A stretch of DNA of 21,246 nt, taken from JAYXXU01 sp037969155. GTDB taxonomy: Bacteria > Pseudomonadota > Gammaproteobacteria > Pseudomonadales > Moraxellaceae. Shown here one piece after another: positions 1 through 7,705 of this stretch. Every line of letters begins with the position of its first letter. Position 1 is the first letter of the stretch. The notes beneath the pieces are model-generated. The model worked only from the letters and a program-made list of their open reading frames with translations. It was not told where the DNA came from and did not search any database. The position numbers and the translations under genes were made by a program. The DNA is taken from NCBI GenBank assembly GCA_037969155.1, contig JBBKWW010000043.1:1-21246 (forward strand), written 5' to 3'.

Positions 1-78
1 TATTCAGTGAACATATGTACACTTAGATTAGAGTGAAAAATCACCACTGTCAAACTTTAAACAGCTCGGCGGTTTGGC

Positions 79-110
79 GCGGCTTTTGCTAGAGTATTAA
101 GATCAGCCGC
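79..110 (+). repeat. Inverted repeat in the dadA leader
   Basis: A perfect 6-bp inverted repeat (GCGGCT at 79-84, AGCCGC at 105-110) with a 20-nt AT-rich centre lies just before the dadA ribosome binding site (GGAG, 113-116). It could be an operator half-site pair or a leader hairpin. No confident -35/-10 pair was found in 1-124. A six-base match can occur by chance. Confidence 0.25.
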
Positions 111-124
111 ACGGAGACACGAAT

Positions 125-1381
125 ATGAAAGTGATTGTGTTAGGTGCAGGGGTCATCGGGACGACTGCCGCATGGTTTCTACAGCAAAAAGGCTATGAGG
201 TCACCGTGATTGAGCGGCGACCCAACGCGGGACTCGAGACATCTTTTGCCAATGGCGGCCAAATCTCGGTGTCACATGCTGAACCGTGGGCGAACCCTGC
301 CGCCCCACGAAAGATCCTGAAATGGCTGTTTAAAGAAGATGCGCCGCTGCTGTTTCGACTGCGTGCCGATGCGATGCAATGGCGCTGGGGCATGCAGTTT
401 TTACGCGAATGCAGCCCTGCAAAAACCCGTCATAACATCATCCAACTGGTGAATCTCGGCACCTATTCACGGCAGACGTTACAACAATTGCGCAAAGATA
501 CGGGCATCCAATACGATTGCTTAAGCAAAGGGATTCTGCATTTTTATACTGATGCAAGTGAATTCGAGGCGGCTCTTGAACCGGCTAAACTCATGCGTGA
601 ATTCGGCTGTGATCGTCGAATCATCGAGCGTGACGAGGCGGTGCGAATCGAACCTGCCTTAGCGAGTATTCAAGCGCAAATCGTAGGTGCAACCTATACC
701 GCCGCCGACGAGTCGGGCGATGCACATCAGTTTACCCAAAATCTCGCCATACTCGCCGCTGAACGTGGCGTTGAGTTTCGCTATAACACCACGGTTGTCG
801 GTCTGGAAGCGGATGCACAACAGGTCACTGGTGTGCGCATCCAAGACACGCATGGCCTGCCCGTCACATTACATGCTGATGCCTATTTGGTCTGTCTGGG
901 CAGCTACAGTCCGATGTTGGTCAAGCCGCTGGGCATTGATCTCTTAATCTATCCGGCGAAGGGCTACTCGGCCACGATGCCGGTGCGTGACCCGTCACTC
1001 GCACCGCAAGTCAGCCTGACCGACGATCAATACAAACTGGTATTTTCTCGCTTGGGTGATCGGTTGCGTATTGCGGGTACTGCCGAGCTAAATGGCTACA
1101 GCATGGATCTGAATCTGGTGCGTTGTCAGGCGATTACTCGCCGCGTGTTGCAATTATTTCCAGATGCAGTCGATGCCTCTCAAGTGCAATACTGGACGGG
1201 TTTACGCCCTGCCACGCCATCTAACATCCCATATATTGGCCGCAGTAAACTATCGAACCTGTATCTGGATACGGGACATGGTACCTTGGGCTGGACACAT
1301 GCGTGCGGCTCAGGTCAGGCGATTGCTGACCTGATCGCAGGACAAGACCCTGCGGTCGATTTTGCCTTTATGGGTGCTTAA
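125..1381 (+). CDS. dadA: D-amino acid dehydrogenase small subunit (DadA)
   Basis: FAD-dependent oxidoreductase that deaminates D-amino acids (classically D-alanine to pyruvate) and passes electrons to the respiratory chain at the inner face of the cytoplasmic membrane. The 418-residue length is normal for DadA. The N-terminus carries the dinucleotide-binding glycine motif GAGVIG (residues 7-12), then a beta strand ending in an acidic residue (VTVIE), and the family segment TSFANGGQIS. The C-terminus has the typical DAO ending (GLRPATPSNIPYIG, then GHGTLGWTHACGSG). The ATG at 125 follows GGAG with 8 nt spacing. No alanine racemase (dadX) lies downstream, unlike in enterobacteria. The gene converges on phoR and the two stop codons overlap, so no terminator fits between them. 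Upstream DNA is mostly outside the window. Confidence 0.95.
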   Translation: MKVIVLGAGVIGTTAAWFLQQKGYEVTVIERRPNAGLETSFANGGQISVSHAEPWANPAAPRKILKWLFKEDAPLLFRLRADAMQWRWGMQFLRECSPAKTRHNIIQLVNLGTYSRQTLQQLRKDTGIQYDCLSKGILHFYTDASEFEAALEPAKLMREFGCDRRIIERDEAVRIEPALASIQAQIVGATYTAADESGDAHQFTQNLAILAAERGVEFRYNTTVVGLEADAQQVTGVRIQDTHGLPVTLHADAYLVCLGSYSPMLVKPLGIDLLIYPAKGYSATMPVRDPSLAPQVSLTDDQYKLVFSRLGDRLRIAGTAELNGYSMDLNLVRCQAITRRVLQLFPDAVDASQVQYWTGLRPATPSNIPYIGRSKLSNLYLDTGHGTLGWTHACGSGQAIADLIAGQDPAVDFAFMGA

Positions 1382-2715
1382 AAATCCAGCTCATCAGCCA
1401 CCTCATCAGTCACTCGTGATGCTGAAAACACCGCCTTAAAAGTTGAGCCTTGGCCGATCACAGATTCTATTTCTAAGCGACCACCATGCTGCATCAGCAC
1501 GTGCTTCACAATCGCCAAACCCAATCCTGTCCCGCCGGTTTCACGACTGCGGCCACTATCGACTCGATAAAATCGCTCCGTCAAGCGTGGAATGTGGATC
1601 GGGTCAATCCCGATCCCGCTGTCCGAAACAGAAAAACACACCTGCTCGCCTTGATCTGCCCAGCGTATGGTAATCACGCCACCAGTGGGGGTGTATTTCA
1701 TCGCATTGGTGATCAGATTGCCAAAAGCACTGGCCAACTCTTTGGCCGAACCGAGTAAATTACGATGGCTATCGATTTCGAGATTCAAAATATGTGCATG
1801 TTCGCTGTTATAGGCTTCGGCATCAGCAAATACACGACTCATTAAACTGGGCATATTGACGGGTTTGGCCACAATTTTACTATTCGCACTTTCTAGGCGT
1901 GACAATAACAACAGGTCATTCACTAAGCTGGTCATGCGGCGCGTTTGCTGCTGCATCAACCCAAAACCACGCCGCCAACGTGGATTTAAATCATCTTGAT
2001 CTAAAAACGTTTCCAAGTAGCCTGCCAACACCGTCAGTGGGGTGCGTAACTCATGCGAAACATTATCGACAAAGTCCTTCCGCATCTGTTCTAGCTGGTG
2101 CAACCGGGTAATATCGTACACGATCAGCAAGCGGTCATTTTGTCCAAAATGAGTCACTTCACACTGTAAAAACTGATTCGGTGCGACCCACGAAGCCAGT
2201 TTAATCCCATCTCGATGCTGGTTGTTTGCAAAATAACGGGCAAATTCCGGCAACCGTATCAGACGCAGAATATGTGCGCCCTGATCACCGCTGCGAAACC
2301 CGAGTAGGCGCTCCGCCGCTGGATTCCACCACTCCAACGCACCATTACTATCGATCAAAACCACAGCTTCTTCAAGGGCTGACACCGAGGTTCTGGCACG
2401 CTCCATAATCCCGATCAGATTATCGCGGGCGTGGCGTTCAGACAATTGAATCCGGTAAATATTATGACTGAGTGCCGCCCACACCCCATGTAACGCAGGC
2501 GGTCGCTCATGCGCACGAAAGCGCACCCAGCGATACAACACATATAACGAACGGGTTTGCCCCAGTAAAAATAGTAATAGCGCCAGAACAAGTCCTATCC
2601 AGACATGTGCAAACAAGACATGGCCGACCACTGCAAATAATAGCAAGAGCCACAATAAGCGGATAATGTCGTCTTTGACAAACTCTAATAATGAGAGTTG
2701 TGGATTATTTGGCAC
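1378..2715 (-). CDS. phoR: Phosphate-regulon sensor histidine kinase PhoR
   Basis: Membrane sensor kinase that phosphorylates PhoB when phosphate is limiting. The layout of the 445 residues is PhoR-like: two close N-terminal membrane helices (about 20-52) with almost no periplasmic loop, a PAS domain (about 110-205), a HisKA domain with the phospho-acceptor His221 in NVSHELRTPLT, and an ATPase domain with N box (NLITNAMKYT, from 333), G1 box (DSGIGI, from 365) and G2 box (GGTGLGLAI, from 394). The start is GTG at 2715, 10 nt after AGGAG. phoB lies 62 nt upstream on the same strand, so the two are probably cotranscribed. The stop overlaps the dadA stop on the opposite strand. Confidence 0.95.
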   Translation of the reverse strand: MPNNPQLSLLEFVKDDIIRLLWLLLLFAVVGHVLFAHVWIGLVLALLLFLLGQTRSLYVLYRWVRFRAHERPPALHGVWAALSHNIYRIQLSERHARDNLIGIMERARTSVSALEEAVVLIDSNGALEWWNPAAERLLGFRSGDQGAHILRLIRLPEFARYFANNQHRDGIKLASWVAPNQFLQCEVTHFGQNDRLLIVYDITRLHQLEQMRKDFVDNVSHELRTPLTVLAGYLETFLDQDDLNPRWRRGFGLMQQQTRRMTSLVNDLLLLSRLESANSKIVAKPVNMPSLMSRVFADAEAYNSEHAHILNLEIDSHRNLLGSAKELASAFGNLITNAMKYTPTGGVITIRWADQGEQVCFSVSDSGIGIDPIHIPRLTERFYRVDSGRSRETGGTGLGLAIVKHVLMQHGGRLEIESVIGQGSTFKAVFSASRVTDEVADELDF

Positions 2716-2777
2716 GGCAACTCTACTCCTGTCTATCGCTTTGCAACAGACTCACCCAAAACAACACCCAAGCGTGC

Positions 2778-3485
2778 CTAAACGCGGCTATCAATCCGTG
2801 TCGAAAAACGATAACCCGTGCCACGCACTGTTTGTACAAATCGATCAAAACCATGCGGCTCTAAGACTTTGCGCAGGCGACGAATATGCACATCGATGGT
2901 ACGATCTTCGACATAGACATTACCGCCCCAGACCTGATCGAGCATTTGAGTGCGAGTATAGGCACGCTCAGGATGGGTCATAAAAAATGCCAGCAAACGA
3001 TATTCAGTCGGCCCCATTTCGAGCGTCTGTTCGCCAGCACTGACGCGTTGGCTGACCGGATCTAAAATTAAACCATCGGCTTCGATGGGCTTATCACCAG
3101 AGAGCGCATTGGAGCGGCGCAGTACGGCTTTAATACGCGACACCAACTCACGAGTCGAAAACGGCTTGGTCATGTAATCATCTGCACCCGCATCTAAACC
3201 CAGTACTTTGTTATCTTCTTCGCCGCGTGCAGTTAACATAATCACTGGGATTTCGGAGAGTGACTCATCGCGTTTAATCCGCCGACACAACTCAATCCCA
3301 CTCATACCGCCCGGCAGCATCCAATCCAGCAAGACCAAAGCAGGCCGCTGATCGACAATCAGCTGATGGGCTTTACGTGCGTCGTCCGCCTCAAGACAGG
3401 CATAACCCGCCAGATCCAACGCGGTGTGAATCATCTCCCGAATCGGCATCTCGTCGTCAACAATTAAAATGCGGTCGCTTTTCAT
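2778..3485 (-). CDS. phoB: Phosphate-regulon response regulator PhoB
   Basis: OmpR-family transcription factor that binds Pho boxes when phosphorylated. A receiver domain (1-120) has the acidic pocket Asp10/Asp11, phospho-acceptor Asp54 (LLDWMLPG), Thr85 and Lys107 (KPFS). A C-terminal winged helix (about 133-232) includes RTIDVHIRRLRKVL and ends RGTGYRF. A longer frame begins at 3545, but its 20 extra residues do not look like a receiver start. The ATG at 3485 follows AAAGGA with 7 nt spacing and gives the standard start MKSDRILIVDDE, so it is preferred (235 residues, against 229 in E. coli). A Pho box about 80 nt upstream suggests autoregulation. phoR follows. Confidence 0.95.
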   Translation of the reverse strand: MKSDRILIVDDEMPIREMIHTALDLAGYACLEADDARKAHQLIVDQRPALVLLDWMLPGGMSGIELCRRIKRDESLSEIPVIMLTARGEEDNKVLGLDAGADDYMTKPFSTRELVSRIKAVLRRSNALSGDKPIEADGLILDPVSQRVSAGEQTLEMGPTEYRLLAFFMTHPERAYTRTQMLDQVWGGNVYVEDRTIDVHIRRLRKVLEPHGFDRFVQTVRGTGYRFSTRIDSRV

Positions 3486-3547
3486 ACGGCTGTCCTTTCC
3501 ATCCACTAGCACCACGCGGCGTGCGTCAGCGTCTTGAGATGACAAGC

Positions 3548-3583
3548 ATATTACAAAGACTAATTATGACGGTTTCATGGCAG
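3548..3583 (-). promoter_or_regulatory. Pho box and -10 of the phoB promoter
   Basis: Read on the minus strand, CTGCCAT-GAAA-CCGTCAT-AATT (3583 down to 3562) forms two 11-nt units that match the PhoB site consensus CTGTCAT-NNNN-CTGTCAT at 12 of 14 core bases. A TAATAT hexamer (3553-3548) follows 8 nt after the second unit. This is the arrangement seen in PhoB-activated promoters, where the Pho box replaces the -35. The site lies in the 159-nt gap before phoB. Seen by eye, with no matrix scan. Confidence 0.75.
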
Positions 3584-3644
3584 TGTGGTTTTTGTGACAA
3601 AAAACCTCACCCACCACGCCATCACTCGGTGAGACATTCAATCA

Positions 3645-4850
3645 TCAAGGCCGATTTAATCGCTTTAGCATCAAAGCGATGGCTTGATTGAGATCATCCT
3701 CTGGCGTGGTAGTTTGTGGCGACGCCGTACGACTCGCCACAGTCGATACATTAGACAACACCACGTCGGGCACAATCCCTAAACCCTCAATCATGCGACC
3801 TTTTGGCGTGTAATAGCGGGATACTGTGAGTTTGACCGCCCGTCCGCCCTCAATCGGCCACAGCTTTTGCACCGAGCCTTTGCCATAGCTGGTCTGGCCG
3901 ACAATCGTGGCACGCGCATGATCTTGTAGCGCACCGGCCAACACTTCAGCCGCTGACGCTGAGTAGCGATTGATCAATACCATGATCGGTATATCAGCAA
4001 AGCGTTGTTCAGAAATAGCCTGATAGCGCTGCTCTGGCTCACCGCGACCTTTGGTCGATACGATCAAGCCACTGGGCAAAAAATAATCAGTGATTTCGAC
4101 CGCGCTGGACAGCAAACCACCGGGATTGTCACGCACATCCAAAATCAAACCGCGCAACGCACCACGTTGATAGATCGGCTCCAACACATCTAGAATCTGC
4201 TGACCCGTATGTGATTGAAATGCCCGAATGCTCAGTACCACGATCCCATCAGAGCGAATGGTGTAGCGTACCGCATGTGCTTCGGGGGCAATGCGGCGAA
4301 TCGACAAATCACGGTTGCGTTGCCCTTGCCGTCCGACGGTCAGTCGGACACTACTGCCAATCACGCCGCGCAACTGTTGCTCGATGTCTTGCTGGCTGAA
4401 CATTCTGGTGGATTTACCATCAATCCGCAGCAGACTATCACCGACTTGAATACCCGCTTCTGTGGCAGGAGAGTTGGCTGATACTTGGCTGATCTGCCAC
4501 GCATCTACGCCAAGCTTAACTTGTAAACCGGTGTGAGCAATATCACCCTCAGCAAATGCCAATAGACGTGTATAGCTTTGCGGATCTAGAAACTCAGAAT
4601 AAGGATCAAGGCGGGACAGCAAGCCACCTAGCGCGTTGTCAAACAGTTGCTGGTCACTGACTGGCTCGACAAAGTTTTGGCGCACACGCTCGTACACGCT
4701 GGCAAAGACACGTAGCGACTCAATCGGCACGCGGTCTTGCTCAGCAACGCTTGGTGCCACCGCAGTCACGGCGATGGGCTCTGCTTGCACTGAGGTGATG
4801 GTGACCGACAGCAAGACAACAGCAGCATAGGCAATGCATCGATATATCAA
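3645..4850 (-). CDS. ctpA: C-terminal processing protease, S41 family (CtpA-like)
   Basis: Exported serine protease of the tail-specific/C-terminal processing family, acting in the periplasm on C-termini of envelope proteins. The 401 residues hold a signal peptide (hydrophobic core AYAAVVLLSVTITS, cleavage near VQA), a short helical region, a PDZ domain (about 95-175) and the S41 catalytic domain. The Ser-Lys dyad is visible as Ser299 in NRYSASAAE and Lys324 in SYGKGSVQ, 25 residues apart as in Prc. The start is a judgement: the frame opens at TTG 4862, but a GGAG (4857-4860) sits 6 nt before a second in-frame TTG at 4850. The gene begins 19 nt after gpmI and is probably cotranscribed with it. 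Confidence 0.9.
   Translation of the reverse strand: MIYRCIAYAAVVLLSVTITSVQAEPIAVTAVAPSVAEQDRVPIESLRVFASVYERVRQNFVEPVSDQQLFDNALGGLLSRLDPYSEFLDPQSYTRLLAFAEGDIAHTGLQVKLGVDAWQISQVSANSPATEAGIQVGDSLLRIDGKSTRMFSQQDIEQQLRGVIGSSVRLTVGRQGQRNRDLSIRRIAPEAHAVRYTIRSDGIVVLSIRAFQSHTGQQILDVLEPIYQRGALRGLILDVRDNPGGLLSSAVEITDYFLPSGLIVSTKGRGEPEQRYQAISEQRFADIPIMVLINRYSASAAEVLAGALQDHARATIVGQTSYGKGSVQKLWPIEGGRAVKLTVSRYYTPKGRMIEGLGIVPDVVLSNVSTVASRTASPQTTTPEDDLNQAIALMLKRLNRP
3659..3680 (-). terminator. Possible stem-loop overlapping the ctpA 3' end
   Basis: A perfect 8-bp inverted repeat (ATCGCTTT at 3659-3666, AAAGCGAT at 3673-3680) with a 6-nt loop lies within the last codons of ctpA. The minus-strand sequence after it is TAAATCGG, so there is no long U tract. 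It could be a weak terminator, or a stabilising 3' structure that separates gpmI-ctpA from phoBR. Termination is uncertain. Confidence 0.3.
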
Positions 4851-4869
4851 GCAATTCTCCAACAGATCA

Positions 4870-6441
4870 TCATGACAAGCTCAGCAGACTGCGACCGCTC
4901 ATTTCAGTGGGAATCGGCAGCTTCATCAGGTGCAGCACAGTCGGTGCAACATCGGCCAGAATACCGCCTTGCCGTATCGTCGCCTGCTGCTGCCCAACAT
5001 AGATCAATGGCACACATTCGGTAGTGTGCTGGGTGTGCACCTGACCACTATCATAGTCCATCATTTGTTCGACATTACCATGATCAGCCGTGATCAACAT
5101 CTCCCCTGCGGCATCTTGTACCGCCTGATAGATCCGCCCAACACACTGATCCAAGGTTTCCACTGCTTTAACCGCAGCGTCAAAAATGCCAGTATGCCCA
5201 ACCATATCGCCATTGGCGTAATTCACCACCAATAAATCATATTTGCCTGACGCAATCGCCCCCACTAAAGCATCCGTGACCTCAAACGCACTCATTTCTG
5301 GCTTAAGGTCATAGGTTGCCACATTCGGTGATGGAATCAGGATACGATCTTCGCCGATATAGGTGTCTTCACGCCCGCCACTAAAGAAGAAGGTCACATG
5401 CGCGTATTTCTCAGTTTCGGCGATGCGTAATTGGGTTTTACCTAAGTTGGATAAATACTCGCCTATCGAATTGGTCAGTGCAGCAGGTAAATAAGCAACG
5501 TGGGCAGAAATTTTTTCGGAATAACGGGTCAGCATCACAAAATCTGACAGCATGGGACGGACAACGCGACTAAAACCGGCAAACTGATCCTCGACAAAGG
5601 CACGGGTCAGTTCACGCGCCCGATCTGCCCGAAAATTCATAAACACCACACTATCACCATCTTGGATCGGTGCAGCAGCGCCAATCTGGGTGGCTTTGAC
5701 AAACTCGTCGTTTTCACCCACAGCATAGGCGGCGGCGAGTCCAGCTTGAGCAGTGTCAGCTTGACGCACAGCAACACTTTCAGTCAGTAACCGATAGGCT
5801 TGCTCGACCCGATCCCAACGCTCGTCCCGATCCATCGCATAATAACGCCCACACAGTGAGGCAATTCGCGCTTGGCCAGCGCCTTTGGCATTTTCGGCAG
5901 CTAAAGCCGCCTCAGTCGTCGCCAGATAGCCTTCGGCACTGCGCGGCGGTGTATCCCGACCATCCAAAAAAGCATGCAGATATACGGTCACACCCTGTTG
6001 TGCCGCCAAGCGACACATCGCGATCAAATGATCTTGGTGTGCATGCACGCCCCCTGTTGATAACAATCCCAACACGTGCAGCGCACCGCCCGCCTGCTGC
6101 GCCTTAGCGACCGCTGACAACAGTTGCGGTTGCTGAAAAAATGCCCCATCCCGAATGTCTTTGGTGATGCGCGTAAAATCCTGATACAGCACACGGCCAG
6201 CGCCGAGATTCATGTGACCCACCTCAGAGTTGCCCATCTGGCCGTCTGGTAGACCCACATCCTCACCTGAACCAGAGATCAAACCATGCGGATGCTGTGC
6301 TTGGATTCGATTCAAATTTGGGGTACTCGCCGCCAATATTGCATTATCCTCAATCGCCTCACGATGACCAAAACCATCTAAAATCATCAGGACATGTGGA
6401 ATACGGCGGGTCACGGCTGAGGTTGGGTTGGCATCCGTCAT
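4870..6441 (-). CDS. gpmI: 2,3-bisphosphoglycerate-independent phosphoglycerate mutase
   Basis: Cytosolic Mn-dependent enzyme that interconverts 3- and 2-phosphoglycerate in glycolysis and gluconeogenesis. At 523 residues it is slightly longer than the usual 510-515. Metal ligand Asp22 lies in LMILDGFG, and catalytic Ser72 in GQMGNSEVGHMNLGAGR. Later family blocks are present: the substrate loop HAFLDGRDTPPRS, NFRADRARELTR, NYANGDMVGHTG and ITADHGNVEQM. The ATG at 6441 has only a weak purine stretch upstream (AAGAGC). Downstream, 19 nt away on the same strand, is the S41 protease. The upstream 257 nt form a divergent promoter region shared with an AraC regulator. Confidence 0.96.
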   Translation of the reverse strand: MTDANPTSAVTRRIPHVLMILDGFGHREAIEDNAILAASTPNLNRIQAQHPHGLISGSGEDVGLPDGQMGNSEVGHMNLGAGRVLYQDFTRITKDIRDGAFFQQPQLLSAVAKAQQAGGALHVLGLLSTGGVHAHQDHLIAMCRLAAQQGVTVYLHAFLDGRDTPPRSAEGYLATTEAALAAENAKGAGQARIASLCGRYYAMDRDERWDRVEQAYRLLTESVAVRQADTAQAGLAAAYAVGENDEFVKATQIGAAAPIQDGDSVVFMNFRADRARELTRAFVEDQFAGFSRVVRPMLSDFVMLTRYSEKISAHVAYLPAALTNSIGEYLSNLGKTQLRIAETEKYAHVTFFFSGGREDTYIGEDRILIPSPNVATYDLKPEMSAFEVTDALVGAIASGKYDLLVVNYANGDMVGHTGIFDAAVKAVETLDQCVGRIYQAVQDAAGEMLITADHGNVEQMMDYDSGQVHTQHTTECVPLIYVGQQQATIRQGGILADVAPTVLHLMKLPIPTEMSGRSLLSLS

Positions 6442-6480
6442 TGCATTAAGCTCTTATGAATAGGGTCAATCGTGTGGCGG

Positions 6481-6489
6481 ATTTTAGCA
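6481..6489 (-). promoter_or_regulatory. Extended -10 element, probable gpmI promoter
   Basis: On the minus strand, TGCTAAAAT (6489-6481) fits an extended -10 (TGnTATAAT with one change). It would start transcription about 33 nt before gpmI. The corresponding -35 position (GCGGTT) is poor, which extended -10 promoters tolerate. By-eye call. Confidence 0.4.
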
Positions 6490-6698
6490 GACCGCTGTAC
6501 GGCAACCGCACCTCATGCTGGGAAAATACTCATAAAAACCCCAAAAAACGACCAGTCGGGTACTTTTTGTTTGTATTTTAGAGCATAAAAGCAGATTATT
6601 TTAAATCCGTAATGCTTGCCATGAATGGGCATGTCAAAATCACGTAGCCAACAGCACCATATTATTTTTTCAACAGAATGACTATAGGAGACTCATCT

Positions 6699-7673
6699 AT
6701 GTTTGACTCAGCTTCAGTAATGGGACGCTTTAGTCATTTAATCATTCGTTTCTGCCAGCAGCATGCGCTGACCGTACCGCCAGCCTGCTACACCTATCAG
6801 GATCAAGATCGCATTCCGCTGCCGATTTTCGAACTGATGCTTGCGCAAATCAAACAACAATACGATCCAGTCGGTTTGGGGATATTACTGGGTCAAAGTG
6901 CCCAAATCGACGATACAGGCGTGATTGGCTATTTAAGCCTATCCTGCGAGACCTTTTGGGAAGTGACATTACGCTTGGTGCGCTATCATCGAATCGCTTA
7001 CGATGTAAATGATATGCAAGTTAATTTCAGCAATAACAGTCTCGAAATCTCGTGGAGCTCGGATGGTACGTTACCCAGTCGCTTGGTTGAAGAAAGTCTG
7101 CTGGCGATGTTTTTGACTGTGATTCGGCAACTCATCGGCACATCAAATCTCAATGCCGTTTCAGTCAGCCTGCTGTATGGCAAACCCAGTGATAGCAGTT
7201 GCTATGAGCAGTTTTTTGGCTGCCCAGTACGCTTTTCGAGTGAACAAACCCGCTTACAACTGCCAATTAGTGTGCTATCTGCGCCGATCATCTGCACCAA
7301 TCCGATGTTGAGTTTACGCTCAGAGCAGCAAGCTGAAGCCATGCTCAGCGCACTGCCAGACGATGATCGACTGATCGCCGAGTTACGTCGAGTCTTGGTC
7401 GAATGCCTGCATAATGGCGAATCGACACTGGAGCAAGTGGCTCTACGCATGCATCTGTCTAGCCAAACCTTAGAGGCTCGACTGACCGAACATGATCAGG
7501 ATTTTGTCCAGATTCTCGAGATCACACGGCGTAAACTGGCGGAGCAATACCTGCGTGATGCCAGCCTCCCTCTGGCCGATGTTGCGTTCTTGCTCGGCTA
7601 TGAGCAGGCGGAAGAGTTTGAGCAAGATTTTGAGCAATGGACTGGCCAAAAACCCAGTCGCGCGGCAGGATAA
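6699..7673 (+). CDS. AraC-family regulator with degenerate DNA-binding domain
   Basis: A 324-residue AraC-type protein with a long N-terminal sensor domain (about 15-200, AraC arabinose-binding-like PF12625 type) and a C-terminal double helix-turn-helix (about 225-320). Family landmarks include RLVRYHRIAYD (about 92-102), YEQFFGCPVRF (about 169-179) and ADVAFLLGYEQ. The frame opens at 6678, but TAGGAG (6685-6690) sits 8 nt before ATG 6699, which is preferred. The second HTH is odd: where the paralogue at 9424 has SEQSAFQRAYKHWTG, this one reads EQAEEFEQDFEQWTG, so the recognition helix is strongly acidic, and the protein ends soon after. The first HTH also lacks the usual RRL. It may bind DNA poorly or act by partnering. 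A predicted lipoprotein hydrolase starts 32 nt downstream. Confidence 0.85.
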   Translation: MFDSASVMGRFSHLIIRFCQQHALTVPPACYTYQDQDRIPLPIFELMLAQIKQQYDPVGLGILLGQSAQIDDTGVIGYLSLSCETFWEVTLRLVRYHRIAYDVNDMQVNFSNNSLEISWSSDGTLPSRLVEESLLAMFLTVIRQLIGTSNLNAVSVSLLYGKPSDSSCYEQFFGCPVRFSSEQTRLQLPISVLSAPIICTNPMLSLRSEQQAEAMLSALPDDDRLIAELRRVLVECLHNGESTLEQVALRMHLSSQTLEARLTEHDQDFVQILEITRRKLAEQYLRDASLPLADVAFLLGYEQAEEFEQDFEQWTGQKPSRAAG

Positions 7674-7705
7674 ATAGAACACGTATTCACTTATCGGTTT
7701 TTGAT

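Noticed and set aside
3486..3545. N-terminal extension of PhoB to 3545
   Set aside because: The added residues do not match a receiver domain, and a good ribosome binding site precedes ATG 3485.
3377..3691. A 104-codon plus-strand frame over the phoB start and Pho box
   Set aside because: Antisense to the phoB receiver domain and its promoter, with low-complexity translation.
6530..6570. An intrinsic terminator in the gpmI-araC divergent region (A-rich tract, GACCAGTC, T-rich tract)
   Set aside because: The stem is only four base pairs with a two-base centre, and neither flanking gene ends there.
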